A stretch of 64,000 nt of DNA from Phellopilus nigrolimitatus (GCA_021029095.1 JAJOHG010000011.1:682001-746000); one strand, 5' to 3'. Shown: positions 32,258 to 44,401, numbered from the stretch's first letter. Numbers and translations are program-made. The notes: generated by a model not told the origin, from the letters alone.

Positions 32258-33387
32258 CTAAATCAACTGTGTCCAAGCAGTCAATACGATTACAGTATTC
32301 ACCAGATCTCGAAGCAAAAACGTACTTTCTTCCCATCATGGTGAACGAACGTTCCGGTGTCAGCTATCGTTATCCTCTCAATCAAAGCTACTTGGTCGCG
32401 AGTAGAATCTTCGACTGTTACTGCTGAGAAGTCCGGGATACCAACACGTGTATGAGCAACGATTCTATCGTACAGAGCATCAACTTCCTCCTTGGCTAAG
32501 AAAGTGTCATTAAAACACATTTTTATCCAGATGTTTGATCTACTCACTACGACCTCGCAGAGTTTTCATCAACCCAGGGTTTATCGAAATAAAAATAATG
32601 CCTTTGTCCTTGAGTGCGACAGCGTATTTGGTTACTACCATGTTGACTCCGGCCTTTGAAATCGCGTAGGGTCCGGCCATTTGACTATTTGCCCGAAGAG
32701 CAAAGTGAGGAGATCCCATCTCTGACGTTATGGCGATGATTTTCTTCGCATTTCCGGATCGGATGAGGGGCAGGAACGCGTTTATCATGCGTGTCAGTCC
32801 GATGACGTTCGTCTTGAACTGTTAACGAGAAGTCAGTGAAACTAATTCGTAGATTGACGCCATACGCGCTTACGAATGTCAACAAGTCCCCCTCAAGCGT
32901 TTCTTCGTCAGGGCTAACTCGAGGTCAATGAACGTCTATGGATCAGAATTTTGATGTGTCCTTACAAATTACTCAAAGGCAGCATGCCGCGTTCGTAGAC
33001 CATCAAAGCCGCGTTGTTGACAAGTACATCGAGCGAACCGCCCGTTAATTTTGATACTTCTTCAGCAGCAGCCTATACATCAAATTGTTGTTACAGACTG
33101 CCACTCAAATGAGATGTTCGAAGACGTACCTTGATCGAGTCATGGTCGTCGAGGTCCGCATGGACGACGTGTATATTCTTGTATTCGTTGGATAAGACGA
33201 GCTCCTGGAGTTCTGAGGCTCTGGTCTTGTCCCTTACGAGGGCAAAGATCACATTAGCATGGTTGGTACTAAGTTGGCGCACATATTCCAGCTTGAAAAG
33301 CAGTTAGCGAACACAGGCGCGAAGTGCCGAAGCTTGAGCACTTACTCCAAGGCCGCGCCCAGCTCCTGTGACAACATACGAAACCAT
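32258..33387 (-). CDS. short-chain dehydrogenase/reductase, copy B
   Basis: Inverted duplicate of copy A with the same exons. ATG 33387 starts the MVSYVVTGAGRGLG cofactor loop. 'YVRQLSTNHANVIFALVRD', NNAA, 'ITSEMGSPHFALRANSQMAG', 'YAISKAGVNMVVTKYA' and 'ISINPGLMKT' are all present. Only scattered substitutions separate it from copy A (for example S/T in QLSTN, R/H before ADLDDHD, N/S in RANSQ). No frame-breaking change was seen, so both copies could be functional. As in copy A, the last splice (GTACGT) leads to a stop at 32258-32260, while read-through would stop at 32299. Its proximal promoter, including the TATA box, is conserved. The upstream promoter unit is cut by a MITE. Confidence 0.87.
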
Positions 33388-33463
33388 TTTGACGTACGTA
33401 GATTTGGTGGAGAATGTGGGTCGTAGCACGAATTCGTAGTCGTTATCATGTTCTCCTCCTATT

Positions 33464-33470
33464 TTTTATA
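33464..33470 (-). promoter_or_regulatory. TATA box of SDR copy B
   Basis: TATAAAA on the minus strand, 77 bases upstream of the ATG at 33387, at the same spacing as in copy A. Confidence 0.65.
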
Positions 33471-33709
33471 CTCAAATCCATCTGCTGAGCGCTGACTGAA
33501 ATGATTCTGCGACCAGATGCCGGGACGACGCGTCAGCTGAACTGTGAAGACGCGTACTCCATGCATCGGCTGCGAAGCAAACCGGTGAAGACGTGAATAA
33601 GTCATGCTCACTGTAGGAGCCGTAAGAACGCGTATGCATGGTTATTCACTACCTAGCTCTGCGGCGCCGCTCTTGAGCGCACGTCTCTCGGCAATCACAC
33701 AATTGTGAT

Positions 33710-33984
33710 TAGTGCTGCCGGAAGGTGAGGTGACCTTACCTTACCTTATGCACTAACCATATCTTAAGCTGACCTTAAGGTGGATGGTCTTACGTTCCCA
33801 ATGCGGTTGCTAGGTCACACCGCGGGTTGCTGTCAAAATTTCCCCGCCAAAACATGTGACTGATCTGTGACAGAAGAACGTTCTGTTTGATGACAAACAA
33901 CTCCGCGCGACGGTGACCTTAAGGTTACCTTAAGGTGATTAAGATGCTTACAAATCCACCTTAAGGTCACCTTCACAAGCACTA
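33710..33984. mobile_element. hAT-like MITE with 8-bp target duplication
   Basis: A 275-bp element inserted in the SDR copy B promoter. The ends are TAGTGCT and AGCACTA. The 8-bp direct repeat ATTGTGAT flanks it (33702-33709, 33985-33992). The homologous promoter of copy A (25.39-25.41 kb) has one uninterrupted ATTGTGAT, which is the empty site. Internal CCTTAAGG palindromes recur several times (GTGACCTTAAGG, TTACCTTAAGGTG). There is no transposase. An 8-bp duplication fits the hAT superfamily. Confidence 0.9.
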
Positions 33985-34182
33985 ATTGTGATGCCGCCTG
34001 CCGATATCAATCATATCGAAGTGATGTCGGCAAGTGACATCCCGAGCGGCGTACGCTCAGAGCTTCAAGTCCGAAATCGCCATAAAGCCCGTCTTATAAG
34101 TACACGTAGATGCCGTATTAGTTTCTTCATCAGCTTTTCATTTTTTCCCTCTACACTTCGCCTTACATCTCGCAGCTCCCGT

Positions 34183-35207
34183 ATGTCTCCCTCGCTCATC
34201 GAGAAACTCTCCGACCGCCAGGTTGTAGCAGAAGCACGTGCTGTTGCAAAAGGATTTTGCTACTCCGAACCTGTGGCGACCCGCATATTCGACCACCAAG
34301 GAATGTTCAGCAAGACGGCAATTGCCACGCTCGAAGATGGCAGTGAAGTTATTGTCCAGCTGAAGGACAACGAGATAGACACGACCAAGACCGCTCTTGC
34401 GCGCGGGTTGTTGGGCGAAATTGTCCCCTTCATTTTCTCAGCCAAAACTACGAAGGCTCATTATGCCTATGTCGCCGATCTCATCAAGGGCACTATGTGG
34501 GCTGGCGCCGATACCACTGCAGAACAAGACATCGGATTGGCTTCTCAACTCGGTGCTATTCTGCCTCGCTGCCTCATCAATACGGACAGCAGCGGCGTCG
34601 TCGACTTCTTCATCGTCCCTCGCTTGAAGCGGATTTTGTCCAAGGAGGACATTACACATGCTCCGCTGAAGAGCAAAATTGAAATGTTGCTATCTAAATG
34701 TGATGTCCTCAAGCATCTTCCGCTTGCCTTGTGTCATATCGACATCAATGCCCGAAATGTATGTTCTTCTGACGTTATTCGCATTGCCCACCCCTTTCGG
34801 CGCGGCGGCGCTCCTCCTTCTCAGAGACTGACTTTATCTTCTCCCAGGTCTTGCTGAATGAGAAAATGAAGATAGCCGGGATAGTGGATTGGGAGCAAGC
34901 GGCATTGTTACCTCTTGGCTCGAATGCATGGTGCATGCGATATCTGAGTGTACCTATTGTACGTGGGAAGGACATTGTGTCGGAGAACACGCAACCAATG
35001 GCGGCAGCGTTCTGGCAGAGTTTTCTAGCCGGCATTCCGGCTCGCCTTAGATTGCACGGACGCAAGATTATTGTCGCCATGCAGGTTGGGTTTATCATGA
35101 GCGTCTATTTCGGCGGTGGTGCTCCCGATACAGACGAGTTGCCTTCCATATTTGAACGCTTGGACTGGCTGGAAACCACATTTGGTCCTATGTGTTCGGA
35201 CAGGTAG
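34183..35207 (+). CDS. aminoglycoside-phosphotransferase (APH)-like kinase
   Basis: Two exons: 34183-34758 and 34848-35207, with a clean GTATGT...CCCAG intron. The start MSPSLIEKLSDRQVV is an ATG; open sequence upstream is promoter and MITE. The N-lobe shows 'SEVIVQLKDNEID'. The catalytic loop 'LCHIDINARNVLL' matches HxDxxxxN, and 'IAGIVDWEQAALLPLG' gives the metal-binding Asp. This is the APH/choline-kinase fold, widely expanded in mushrooms. It phosphorylates small molecules, but the substrate is not predictable, and no drug-resistance role should be assumed. Length is about 311 residues, normal to slightly short. It lies immediately beyond the SDR inverted duplication. Confidence 0.85.
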
Positions 35208-35600
35208 ACCAGCTATGCCCTTTCCCTTCAGGATGACAGTGCATGATATTTATCACTCCTCGCTTTCGAATTGCTGTGTTTTGTACCAATCTTTTTGTAT
35301 TCAATTCCGTCGACCTTTGTCATTCTCCCGAGTGTCGTTCTCATGTGGTTTTGTCTTTCATCTCCGATACGCTGAAGATGGGTGCTAAATTATGCAACGG
35401 GACTGCTGCTGGTTTCTCCTTTCGACCTGCTTGAGTCTTTGTCTACTAGGACCTTATATAATCGGACACTGACTCCAGAATTCAGATACAGAATTTATTC
35501 ATACTTGCGAAGATGCCGGGAAGAGAAAGTTCTCCGAAGCACGGTCGTCTTTCATGCTCAAATCCAAAGGGAATCCTTGCTGTCCTCTATCGTCTCCGGC
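35208..35600. other. intergenic region (convergent 3' ends)
   Basis: 3' flank of the APH-like gene. Nothing recognised. Confidence 0.5.
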
Positions 35601-35960
35601 TCACGAAAGCGACGCGAAGCATCCGCAATACTTTGCCCACATCCCCTACGAGGCAATCCGAGTAAATTAGATGGAGTTCTGAAACAGCATAGCTCAACGC
35701 CACATACCTCGGCCTGCGCTTTCGCATCTTCAAACGCCTGTGGCGGGTTCGCCGTGACAAACTGCACGCTCTGGGAGCCCGCTTGATCCGCCGCGCCCCC
35801 GAGGTACTTCTTCGACTCCTTCCTCACGAAGCTGTCTTCTTGTGGGCGATGCGGCGTCGCTTCGGTCGTGGATATCGCTGCAGCACCTGTCGGCGAAGAC
35901 GTGTTCGGGCCTGTTCCATGAGTTATCAAGACGAAATGAGGCAAGGTAAAGAAGGGAGCG
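35601..35960 (-). CDS. possible small unknown protein
   Basis: A minus-strand frame reads 'SFVRKESKKYLGGAADQAG' and 'VQFVTANPPQAFEDAKAQAE'. An intron of 62 nt (GTATGT donor at 35707, TAG acceptor at 35646) joins it in phase to 'GMWAKYCGCFASLS' and a TGA at 35601-35603. The clean splice and immediate stop support a real small gene with a Cys-containing tail. The 5' end is unresolved because no in-frame ATG is visible in the upstream part, so an upstream mini-exon is likely. No family recognised. Confidence 0.45.
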
Positions 35961-36772
35961 CACTCGGCACACTAGTCATATGGGGAGTCGGCGACGGCTG
36001 CGCGTTGTGCGGCTGCGACATCGTTTTTTATTTCTTGTTTTCAAGCTCGGATTAACGGTGTATAGAGAGCGTTGGCGGCGAGAGGGGACGTATATCTACG
36101 GGCGTGGGTCGACTTCCATTCAACGCCCAGCTTTTCTAATTTATATGCTCGGTTCCTTCTTCTTCTGCTTGACGTGCGTTCCCATGTTCTCATCACGTCC
36201 TCTGGACCTGGGGCTTGCTGATCAAACCAGTTTATTTCCTCTCAGGCACAAAGGCGCCAAAGGCGAGCGCTTCAACTGTCATTTTTTGCGACCCTGCGCC
36301 GTAGCACTCTATAGTCCAACGCGTCGATCTACTAGTGCGAACGCGTACTACTGGGTAATCGAGACGATGTTTATGATAATGTTGTTTTTTGTCATCGCTC
36401 AACTTCATACACCCTAATGCTTATTTTCTCCTCCGCCATCTCCGCAACTTCCAGTCAACTTGATTGTTGGCAGATCGAAGGCAGTGCTACAGTACTATTA
36501 AAACTCAAACACTAATATACATGTGCGTGTACGCGCTCTATGTTCTGCTAATTTTATTGGGCAAATTTTTTTTGATGAAGGTGTCTATAGCAATTGCAAC
36601 GCTGCGCCGTCGCCTGAGGTGATAGATCTGCCTTGCACGTCACAATTCAGACACTTCATCAACGCAAGTTCTTCCGACAGGCACTAGACTTGCGCATTCT
36701 AGGATAAAAGTAATACATCATGTGGTGTGGTTTACAGTGTTGTAAGTGAGAGGAAGATTTACAACAAACCCT
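35961..36772. other. intergenic region
   Basis: About 800 bases. A plus-strand open frame (about 35.98-36.42 kb) has an unconvincing, hydrophobic and Arg-rich content and is probably chance. No repeat recognised. Confidence 0.5.
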
Positions 36773-39700
36773 TTACATCGTCACCGATGCATACCCGAAA
36801 CTCGAGCCCTCGAGGCCCTTCGCGTTCAGTGCGAACTGCTGGGCCGCCTCCCGTGTGCGTTTTGTCGACCGCGATCTGTGATTGCAAAAGCATGTATTAG
36901 CACCGAGGAGGTAAAGTAATGAGAAGCTACGCACGCAAGCACCGTCTTCGCGAACTTCTCCTTGTCCGCTGTGCTCGCCTTTGTCGGAATGAACTCAGTC
37001 TCCTGTTCCGTTCATAAGCATTGAGTTGAAGACGTAAGATATAATCTGGATGAAGAAACGTGTATACGTACGGAGAACAGGATCTGCGGCACCCAGAGCC
37101 TACACTCTTCCAGACAGCGCGTCACCATTGCCATCAGCAAATCAACTAGGTTCTGTGCCGTCGACGTCGGCGCACCGCCCGCGATTCCGCACAGGACCGC
37201 ACGAAGCACGGACCGGCCATGGACATGCGCGAGCTGTCGGCCCCGCTCTTCCAGCGTTTCGACGGGCACAGTCCGATTTATCAAATACACCTATTCCACA
37301 TGCAAAGGTAAGAAAGGTAGAAAGGAAAAGAGCACGAGTTACGCAGACCAGGAATTTACACGCGGACACAAGGGAGTAACGCTCTTGCAGCGAGAGAGCT
37401 TGGACAGAGCATTGCATTAGAGCCTCGATCGCTCCGTCTGGAAGCTGGAAGAAGAGACCGGCGAAATGTTGGGCGACCTAATGACCGCTCAGTCATCAGC
37501 ACCTACGTCTTTAAGATGAGGTACAAGGCTTTTACCATCTCCATACACCCGAAGAAAGCTTGCACAATATCTGGATTCTTAAGCAGAATTTTCAAGTCAG
37601 TGTTTAGTTGCGTATATATACAAGTAAAATTACATACTGCCTCCATCGCGCCCTCCTGCTGCATGAATCTCAAACAAGTATCGAGAATAAGTGGAAGCGC
37701 ATTGAGAACCGTTTCCTTCGCTTCGTTCGAGGGCACAGCCAGTAGCGACGTTAGTGATGGCGGGTCTAGCTGGTGGATAAGCATAGTCGCTAGCGATAGC
37801 CACACAGCGTTCGGATGTCGTTGCATTGCATCACAGACGGTTCGAAGCAGCGGGCCTGGCGGAAGACTCAGTAGCGTCATATCCGTCGGCAATGCGGTTA
37901 TTGCCACTATCAAGCCGTTCAAAGCCTATTCATAAGCGCTCGCCATCAGACACTTGTTCGGACAATGCGAGTAAAGCATGAGAAGAAAAACGTACATCTG
38001 CCGTCATCGCGTCACTAGACCAGAGCGCCATCGTGCCCTGTACTCCGTGCACGATTAATTCGCGGAGACGCAGCATGCGCGGATCCTCACGTGCCCGTTC
38101 GAGCTTCTCTACCTCAAGTTGCACTGTCTCGTCCTCATCGAAAGCAAACAAGATGTCCGATGTCCGCGTGAGGCCCTTTGCGCATCCGGCGAGTGTCTGG
38201 AGCTGCTGGATCGCCGTGGCTCGAGCTTCTTCTGGGAGCTGGATTGGAAGTAGAAAACGGGGGTCGTGAGCTGGAAAGATCGACCACGGAGGGTCTGGGA
38301 TACAGACCTGACCAGCAGTGCTCAGCACCTCTGCGAGCTTCGTCACTACCGGGTTCACGATGGCCTCAACGAAGTCAGTACACTTATGTGCATGCCAAAT
38401 TAAACATAAGTATTCACATCCACAGGTTCCACTTCCAGCGCTGGCGGCAAAGCCTGGATGACGCTCGCTATAGACTGCACGATTTTCGCCTTTTCCGAGT
38501 CCTAAAAACGAGGTTTTACTATTAGTGCGTAATGAATTGATAAGTTCAAAGACTTACAGGTATCATAGGCAACCGAGCGTGCAGCTGTCCAAAGTCGGCA
38601 ATGTGGTTAGCGAGGTTTGTGCGGTTCGCGTCGCACAGTTCGCGAAGAGCGTTCGCGGCCGAAAGACATAAGGCAGGCTCATCGAGTGCCTGAACGACGT
38701 AGTTGAGGGTGCTTAGAAGAAATCTATTGTCGACAGGTACGGTAAACCAAGTTGCATATGCGCCTGCGCAAAAGGAAAGAGAAGGAAAACCATCACATAT
38801 TGAGAATCATTTTGGAACGCTGGGGTCTCACCGATTAAACTGAGCGCAGTCTGTCGCACACGATCATTCCCTGACGTTGGAAGTCGACCGAGAACTTCGG
38901 GTCCAAAAAGACGTTCGAGATGCGGGCTCTGCGCGAGCTCGACTGCCTCCTGCACAGACATGATGCAATGCAGGATGGCCTCGGCATTCTGTTTAACGGT
39001 CAATGTCTAGTTGCAGTCATAGAATGCTGAAACATCGATTCACCTCCCAGCAGTCATTTGGTTGGGGCGAGTTAAGTAAGAGAACGAACTCCTCGACATA
39101 AGGTTTGAGCATGCCGGATCGCAAAATGTAGTAACTGTTAGGATTCAAGCATGAAGACCAAAGGCAATCAATGAAATCCAAGCAGAACGTACGCATTTAT
39201 CAACGTATCACCGACGTCTCGTCGATATCTATGAGTGTAAAAGAAATATATGAAGTCAAATCTAAGAATCGTTCAGAAAAAGCATGGCCACTGACACTTG
39301 AAACTTATCAACCTGGTCTGATAAAACACTGTAAGTCGACCAGAATCGGATCATGAAAATAGGTCTTACCCCTCGCCCAGGTCGCAAGTTCTGCTCTTTC
39401 TGGCCATGTCACTTTCCTCTTCAGCACCTGCACCAATTCCGCATAGATCGGAGTCGCTGCTCCAGGATCGCTCCGACTCGATTCTTTCACTTTTTGCCCA
39501 CTTTCACCAGTTCCTTGCACTGATTCTGCCCAGTCCGCAAGCGCCGCCTCTGCCTCAGAGTCGCCATAGTCGACGCTCCAAAGCGCTTCTTGAAGGAGAT
39601 ACCAAAAGCTAAGTGTCATCTCGCTCTCCTCCTCATCAACACCGAAATAGCCTGGCAGCGCAGTATACGCGAAGAGCAGGTGTACGAACGTCTGTACGCG

Positions 39701-40990
39701 CGGCGTGGAGAGATGCATGGCCACGTAATTGATCGAGTGTTCGCCGAGCGCGACGAGCAGCTTGCATAGTGAATGAGAGACTTCATCGACCTCACCAGCT
39801 GCAAAAGATTAGTGAGCGAAAGCAAGGCACGCTGAAGAGACCAAACGCACTGGATAGGGTTTGTTGGACGATAACGGCGCCGCCCGACTCCAGAAACACG
39901 AAAAGCGGCTCGGTGAGTGTCTTTGTGCCCGCACCGTCGGCGAGTGATGATGAGGACAGAATCTCCTGCAAAACTTCGGAAGCGCCTACGAACGTCAGTT
40001 CGTTCGATAGCAATTGTATAAGTATCGGTATGAGCGACGTGAGATCACTGCACGGCCTCAGAATTTGACGTATCGCGTGATGAGCACCTGGACGTACTTC
40101 GCTGTAAGATGTGTGATCCAGGCCTCAAGGCATTTGAATGCCGCAGCCCGTTCACTCTCGGTCGAGTTATGCTGCATGAACGCGGATTTCACCGCCTGGG
40201 TAACCACAGGAATTGCGTCAATGAGGGATTGTTGCATTTGAGCTCTTAAGACCTAAGTCAGCACCTGCATCAAAGGAAAGGCGGACACGCACTTGCTGGT
40301 CGATACTAAATCTGAAGATCCAACCTCCTCTGCCGCAATCTCAAGAAACTCCAAAACGTGCTCTGGCCGCGCCCCACTTCCGGACAGGGACGTAATAACG
40401 GTAAGAATCCAGTCGGGCCATCTCGGCGGACGTCCGGGCACAAGTTTAAGTGCAAGTGAAGTAACCTGCGCACAAGTCAGATATACACTCGCAGAAGTAA
40501 ACGAACACGGACTGCAACAAAGAGCTTTCTGAGCGTGATCGTGCTCTTTCCCGTCAAGATGATACGGCTGCAGGCTTCGAGCAGGACAAAAGTAAGTTGG
40601 AGCGCGTGCTCTTGTGGAAAGGATTCCCTGTGGCAAAACGAGTTTTTCATCGACACGCTGGCAAAGGAAGACGTTGAGCGAAAAACCATACCAATCTCGC
40701 GCAATCTTTACCTGCGCTGTATGCGCGCCGAAGAATTGCACACTCGGATCTAACTGGTCAAGAAGCGGAAGGATAAGTCCCCATGCCTCTGGTCGCTTCT
40801 GCATTTCGAACAGTTGCTGCTGCAGTCGTCGCGACTCCTCGACATTCTGCCCGGGAATATAAGCGCTCTGAATGAGCTGCTCACAACGCGGTCAGCTCGC
40901 CTTCCTTAACGTTCGCGATCTGGAACTTACGAAAGCGGCTTGCTGAACATCCGTCGGCAACAGAACAGGTAGAAACGATGCTTGGGTCAT
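36773..40990 (-). CDS. importin-beta family karyopherin (importin-13/KAP122/transportin-SR type)
   Basis: A large gene with many short introns and a product of about 1,000 residues. The N-terminus at ATG 40990 reads 'MTQASFLPVLLPTDVQQAAF', spliced to 'LIQSAYIPGQNVEESRRL', 'FEMQKRPEAWGLILPLLDQL' and 'QFFGAHTAQVKIARDW'. These are the importin N-terminal HEAT repeats that bind Ran-GTP, with the PEAW and QFFGA blocks typical of importin-13-like receptors. It continues 'VTSLALKLVPGRPPRWPDWI', 'HVLEFLEIAAEEV' and further helical repeats. The end is 'AAQQFALNAKGLEGSSFG' then 'YASVTM' and a stop at 36773-36775. Its role would be nucleocytoplasmic transport of specific cargo, which is not predictable here. 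An upstream in-frame ATG at 41122 is a possible longer start. It is divergent from the F-box gene at 41232. Confidence 0.82.
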
Positions 40991-41231
40991 AGTGTCGACG
41001 TCAAATAAAGTGTCAGCATCGGCTGGTGGCGAGCCAGTGACCGACAAGATGCGTTCGACAGACGGCAAGCGCGTCCTCGGCACCGCGGCGACGCGTCTGA
41101 CACAGCTTGGATTATCCAACATTCCCACGAACACCAGCCACTCAGGAAGATCTACGCGACGCGTCTTTTATTCAACTTGAACCTGACATTCACGTACTCT
41201 CTACCCCAATCCTCTTTGACCAGCTTCAGCC

Positions 41232-43965
41232 ATGGCCGTTACTCGAAAATCAAAGTGAGTAAACAAACACCGCACTCGTACAGATCATACCAATGAATTT
41301 CTTTAGTGGAAAGCTTCCTCCGTCAAAACGCGCAGCCGCGCATGACTCCGACTCTGACGCTCCTGAGACGAAACAGCACGCGAGGCCGAAGAAGAGGGTC
41401 AAGAATTTCAAAGGAAGCCAAGGCGCAGACGGTGATCAAGGAGGAAATGCCCAAACAATCGTCGCGAAGCCACGCAACTCCAAGCGGATGTCAGGCAAGC
41501 TAGCCATGATGATGTCAATGCCTATCGATGTATTCTGCGAGGTGAGTTCACAGTCTGCAATAGAGTATGTCTCGTAGCTTGACTACATCATTTCCGCCTA
41601 GATTGCTCGTTATTTGGGCCCGGACGATCTTCTTCGCATGTCGAGGGCGTCTAAGAAACTTCGGAACCTGCTGATGACAAAATACTCAAAGCCGATCTGG
41701 CGTGCAGCGGAAAAGGCAGTCGGGCTACCCGAATGCCCTCTAGATCTCAGCTCTCCTCAATATGCTAGCTTCAGTCTTCGATTTGTTCTGCTCGGTGCGT
41801 TTCGCGGATCGTAAAAGTTGAAGAGACTAACAAATGCCATAGCATTGCTTTCGTACGAAGGCGGGCAAGCATTTAACTCCTTTGAGAGTCCGACTTTGCA
41901 AGACATGCTCGAATCAAAAGTTAGTTTCTATCCTGCTGATGAGCGCTTACTCACCGTAGGTCCTTTGCAGTCTGCAGAAAGTAAGTTCATGGCTGGGCGA
42001 CGAGGGACTCGATATGCAGAGCAATGAGAAAGAGCTGTTCTCCGTATTAATGCTTGTTAACGGGCTCTCAAGTACGCACGCTGATAACGACTTAAAATAC
42101 GCACACTTACGTTTTCTTCTTAGTCACCTCCTCAACTGAATTTACTGACGAGGAAAGCGTCAAGGCGTTGAGTATCTCGGACCTGCGCAACTTCATGTTC
42201 TACGTTCCTCAAGTCAAAGCTGCTCTCGTTAAGTATCGGTCATTTGGCTGGAACTTGCGAACAACGAGAGGGATATTTGGATGCAGGACATGAAGTAACC
42301 CGTCAAAGATATCTGGTGCGTACACTTTTATATCGTTTCAATCAACGTATATAGATCGACACCAATTGAATTAAGTCTGCGCATACGCTAAATCGGTCGC
42401 TCAAGCACATAAAAGAAATGAAGTCGAAGGAAAAGCAAATTGCGATGGAAAGTCGCAAGAGAAAGTACTGGCTTTGAGCTCTCGCTATCGTCTCATGGTA
42501 CTGACTTTCTCGCGACAGCATTATCATTAAGCTCAAAGAGCTTGGTTATACAGATGCAGATTTCCGAGTTTCTAGTGACGAGGAGGGTTGGAAGTGGTTC
42601 AGTCTGACTTGGCAGCCGCGGGCCCTTACCGACCGAAGTAAGTCTCCTTCTTTTCGTTGTGAAGCACTGACTAGATAGCCGATTAGTCTGGAAAATCATT
42701 TGTCCCCAACTCGAGGAGACTATACGCCTCAGAAGGGAAAAGAAATCCCGGATAGAAAAAGAGCGGCGTATCGATGAGCGTCGACAAGAGCTGGGCCAGA
42801 TTGCAAAGAAGTTTGTCTGGTCTGAAGAAGGAAAGACTTGTTACATCGTTCCTTCCGAGCTATTCGAATTGCCGACTACGAAACAATTCTTCGAAAGCGA
42901 CGAGACGGGAACTGGCATTCCTGAGGCACAATGGCTCTCTATTAAGCGGCAAATGGTCGAGTTCAGCAAAATACGTGAGCGCGAAATCGAAAATGAGGGT
43001 GCTTCAGTAATCGTCACTGCTCGACGCAAGGCAAGACTACCAGCCATTACCACCGTATCTGTCAAGCCTGCAGGTTGTAGCCGAGAAGTACAAAGCGAGG
43101 AAAGCAAGAGCGGCGATATCCTGCAGCACCCGACGGCGTTATTCATGGGCGGGCCTCTCGGCACTTACCTGAACACATTCACCAACATTCTGGAAGATGT
43201 CTATTTCCATTGCCGATGCGAATTTTCCAGCTTCCTCGATGGCTATCCCTTTCTATGGCAGCTCAGTCCACCCTCGCACAATGACATTCTTTATGCCGAT
43301 GCGTTGTATTCAGAGCTCGATCTTCCCTTTATGACCATGAACGATATGGTATCACTTGGAAAAAAGTTTGTATGCTTGCGCTGTGACCCAACTGCACGCA
43401 AACTGATGACATGGATAAGTCTAGTGCGCATAGAATTCTTATCTTTTTTTTCTTGCTACACCAGTAACAGTTGCTACTCATACAGGTTAATCATTTTCAT
43501 AACGAAAATTTTGAGTTCGAGGAAATAGAAGAAAAAAAGAAACGGTTCGCTTAATTTCATGATAATATTGTTATTTATCTGATCCTTTCCCAATAGCCTC
43601 ATTGACTGCAAAGTTCTAAATATGCACGACCACGATCGGACAAGACCTGAGCCACTCGCCGCATATACCGGTGACATTTTCTCACTGCGGGAAAGTACCC
43701 CAAACGACTCCTTGGCGGCTGCCAATTCATTCGGGCTCGGGAAGTGGATCCAGTCCTGTAAATGCGGGACGCACAGATCCGACAGGCTTTTATCTGAATC
43801 ATGTCCAGAATGCGAAATGCTAGGGCACTCGAGCTTTTTTCCGTGTCTGGGAAGGCTGGATGGGCATAGACGAGCAAAGTAAGTACCGCAGAACGCCCGC
43901 GTTACTCAACACTTACTCTATGTTGTTTCACCTTTAGACATGCATACGGACAAGACCAAGCGTAA
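41232..43965 (+). CDS. F-box family-1 protein, tandem copy 1
   Basis: ATG 41232 opens a mini-exon (MAVTRKS), then 'GKLPPSKRAAAHDSDSD', with a basic KKR-rich, possibly nuclear-targeting linker. The F-box follows: 'MMMSMPIDVFCE' spliced to 'IARYLGPDDLLRMSRASKKL' and 'PIWRAAEKAVGLPECPLDLS'. The middle region is helical and charged ('WSEEGKTCYIVPSELFELP'). The C-terminal region has 'DILQHPTALFMGG', 'LRCDPTARKLMTW' and a Cys/His module 'CKCGTHRSD' with 'CPECEMLG', ending 'HAYGQDQA' at stop 43963-43965. About 9-10 exons can be seen; two internal splice choices around 41.8-42.3 kb are ambiguous. It probably recruits substrates to an SCF ligase. The tandem neighbour at 44402 and the partial gene at 1-1063 are paralogs. 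Confidence 0.78.
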
Positions 43966-44401
43966 ACTGTGAACCAGGCAGATATGCTTTATATACGGAG
44001 CTTCTGCATTAATATGTATGTAAATATTTGGAATAAAATACACAGCCGAACATCTAGGTGATATAGAAATTGGTCGTACGGTTGAATAAATGGTGATTCA
44101 TTGAGCGATGAGGACGGGAAATGTCATACTTTGCTGTTTTGTCGTTTCTCTTACGAGAAGTTCATATGTCTTCGCGGAAGTTGGCAAGGAAATTCCAGAG
44201 TAATTTATTTGCGATAATGTGTAGTTTCATTTGCGAAACATGGATAACGTTTGAGACTGCAATTTTTGTAAGTCATCATCAATGACTGTACAAAGTTCTC
44301 CGATTATCCAATGTTCCCACGAATGCCAGCCACATACGCGACGCGTCTCATGTTCGACTTGAACTTGCCCTCCACATACACCTCTTTCACCAGCTTCGAC
44401 C
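43966..44401. other. intergenic between tandem F-box genes
   Basis: 436 bases, AT-rich. The 100 bases before 44402 (for example CGACGCGTCT, CACCAGCTTCG) resemble the flank before 41232, so the duplication unit included the promoter. Confidence 0.55.

Larger units (their letters stand above)
32035..34020 (-). repeat. right arm of long inverted duplication (SDR copy B and flanks)
   Basis: Reverse complement of 25371-27067. It is interrupted by a 275-bp insertion at 33710-33984. Beyond about 34020 similarity to the left arm ends. Confidence 0.9.

Noticed and set aside
25371..34020. Biosynthetic gene cluster (SDR, FMO-like enzymes, transporter)
   Set aside because: The FMO and NCS1 transporter are far away and interleaved with housekeeping genes. 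No core synthase (PKS, NRPS, terpene) is present.
33988..34182. N-terminal extension of the APH-like kinase starting in MITE-flanking sequence
   Set aside because: It is read from promoter and target-site sequence. The domain begins at ATG 34183.
34183..35207. Antibiotic resistance determinant
   Set aside because: The fold matches the APH superfamily, but such kinases are common in fungi and the substrate cannot be inferred.
35980..36417. Plus-strand 145-residue frame
   Set aside because: Biased composition from an AT-rich intergenic stretch, with no recognisable motifs or splice support.
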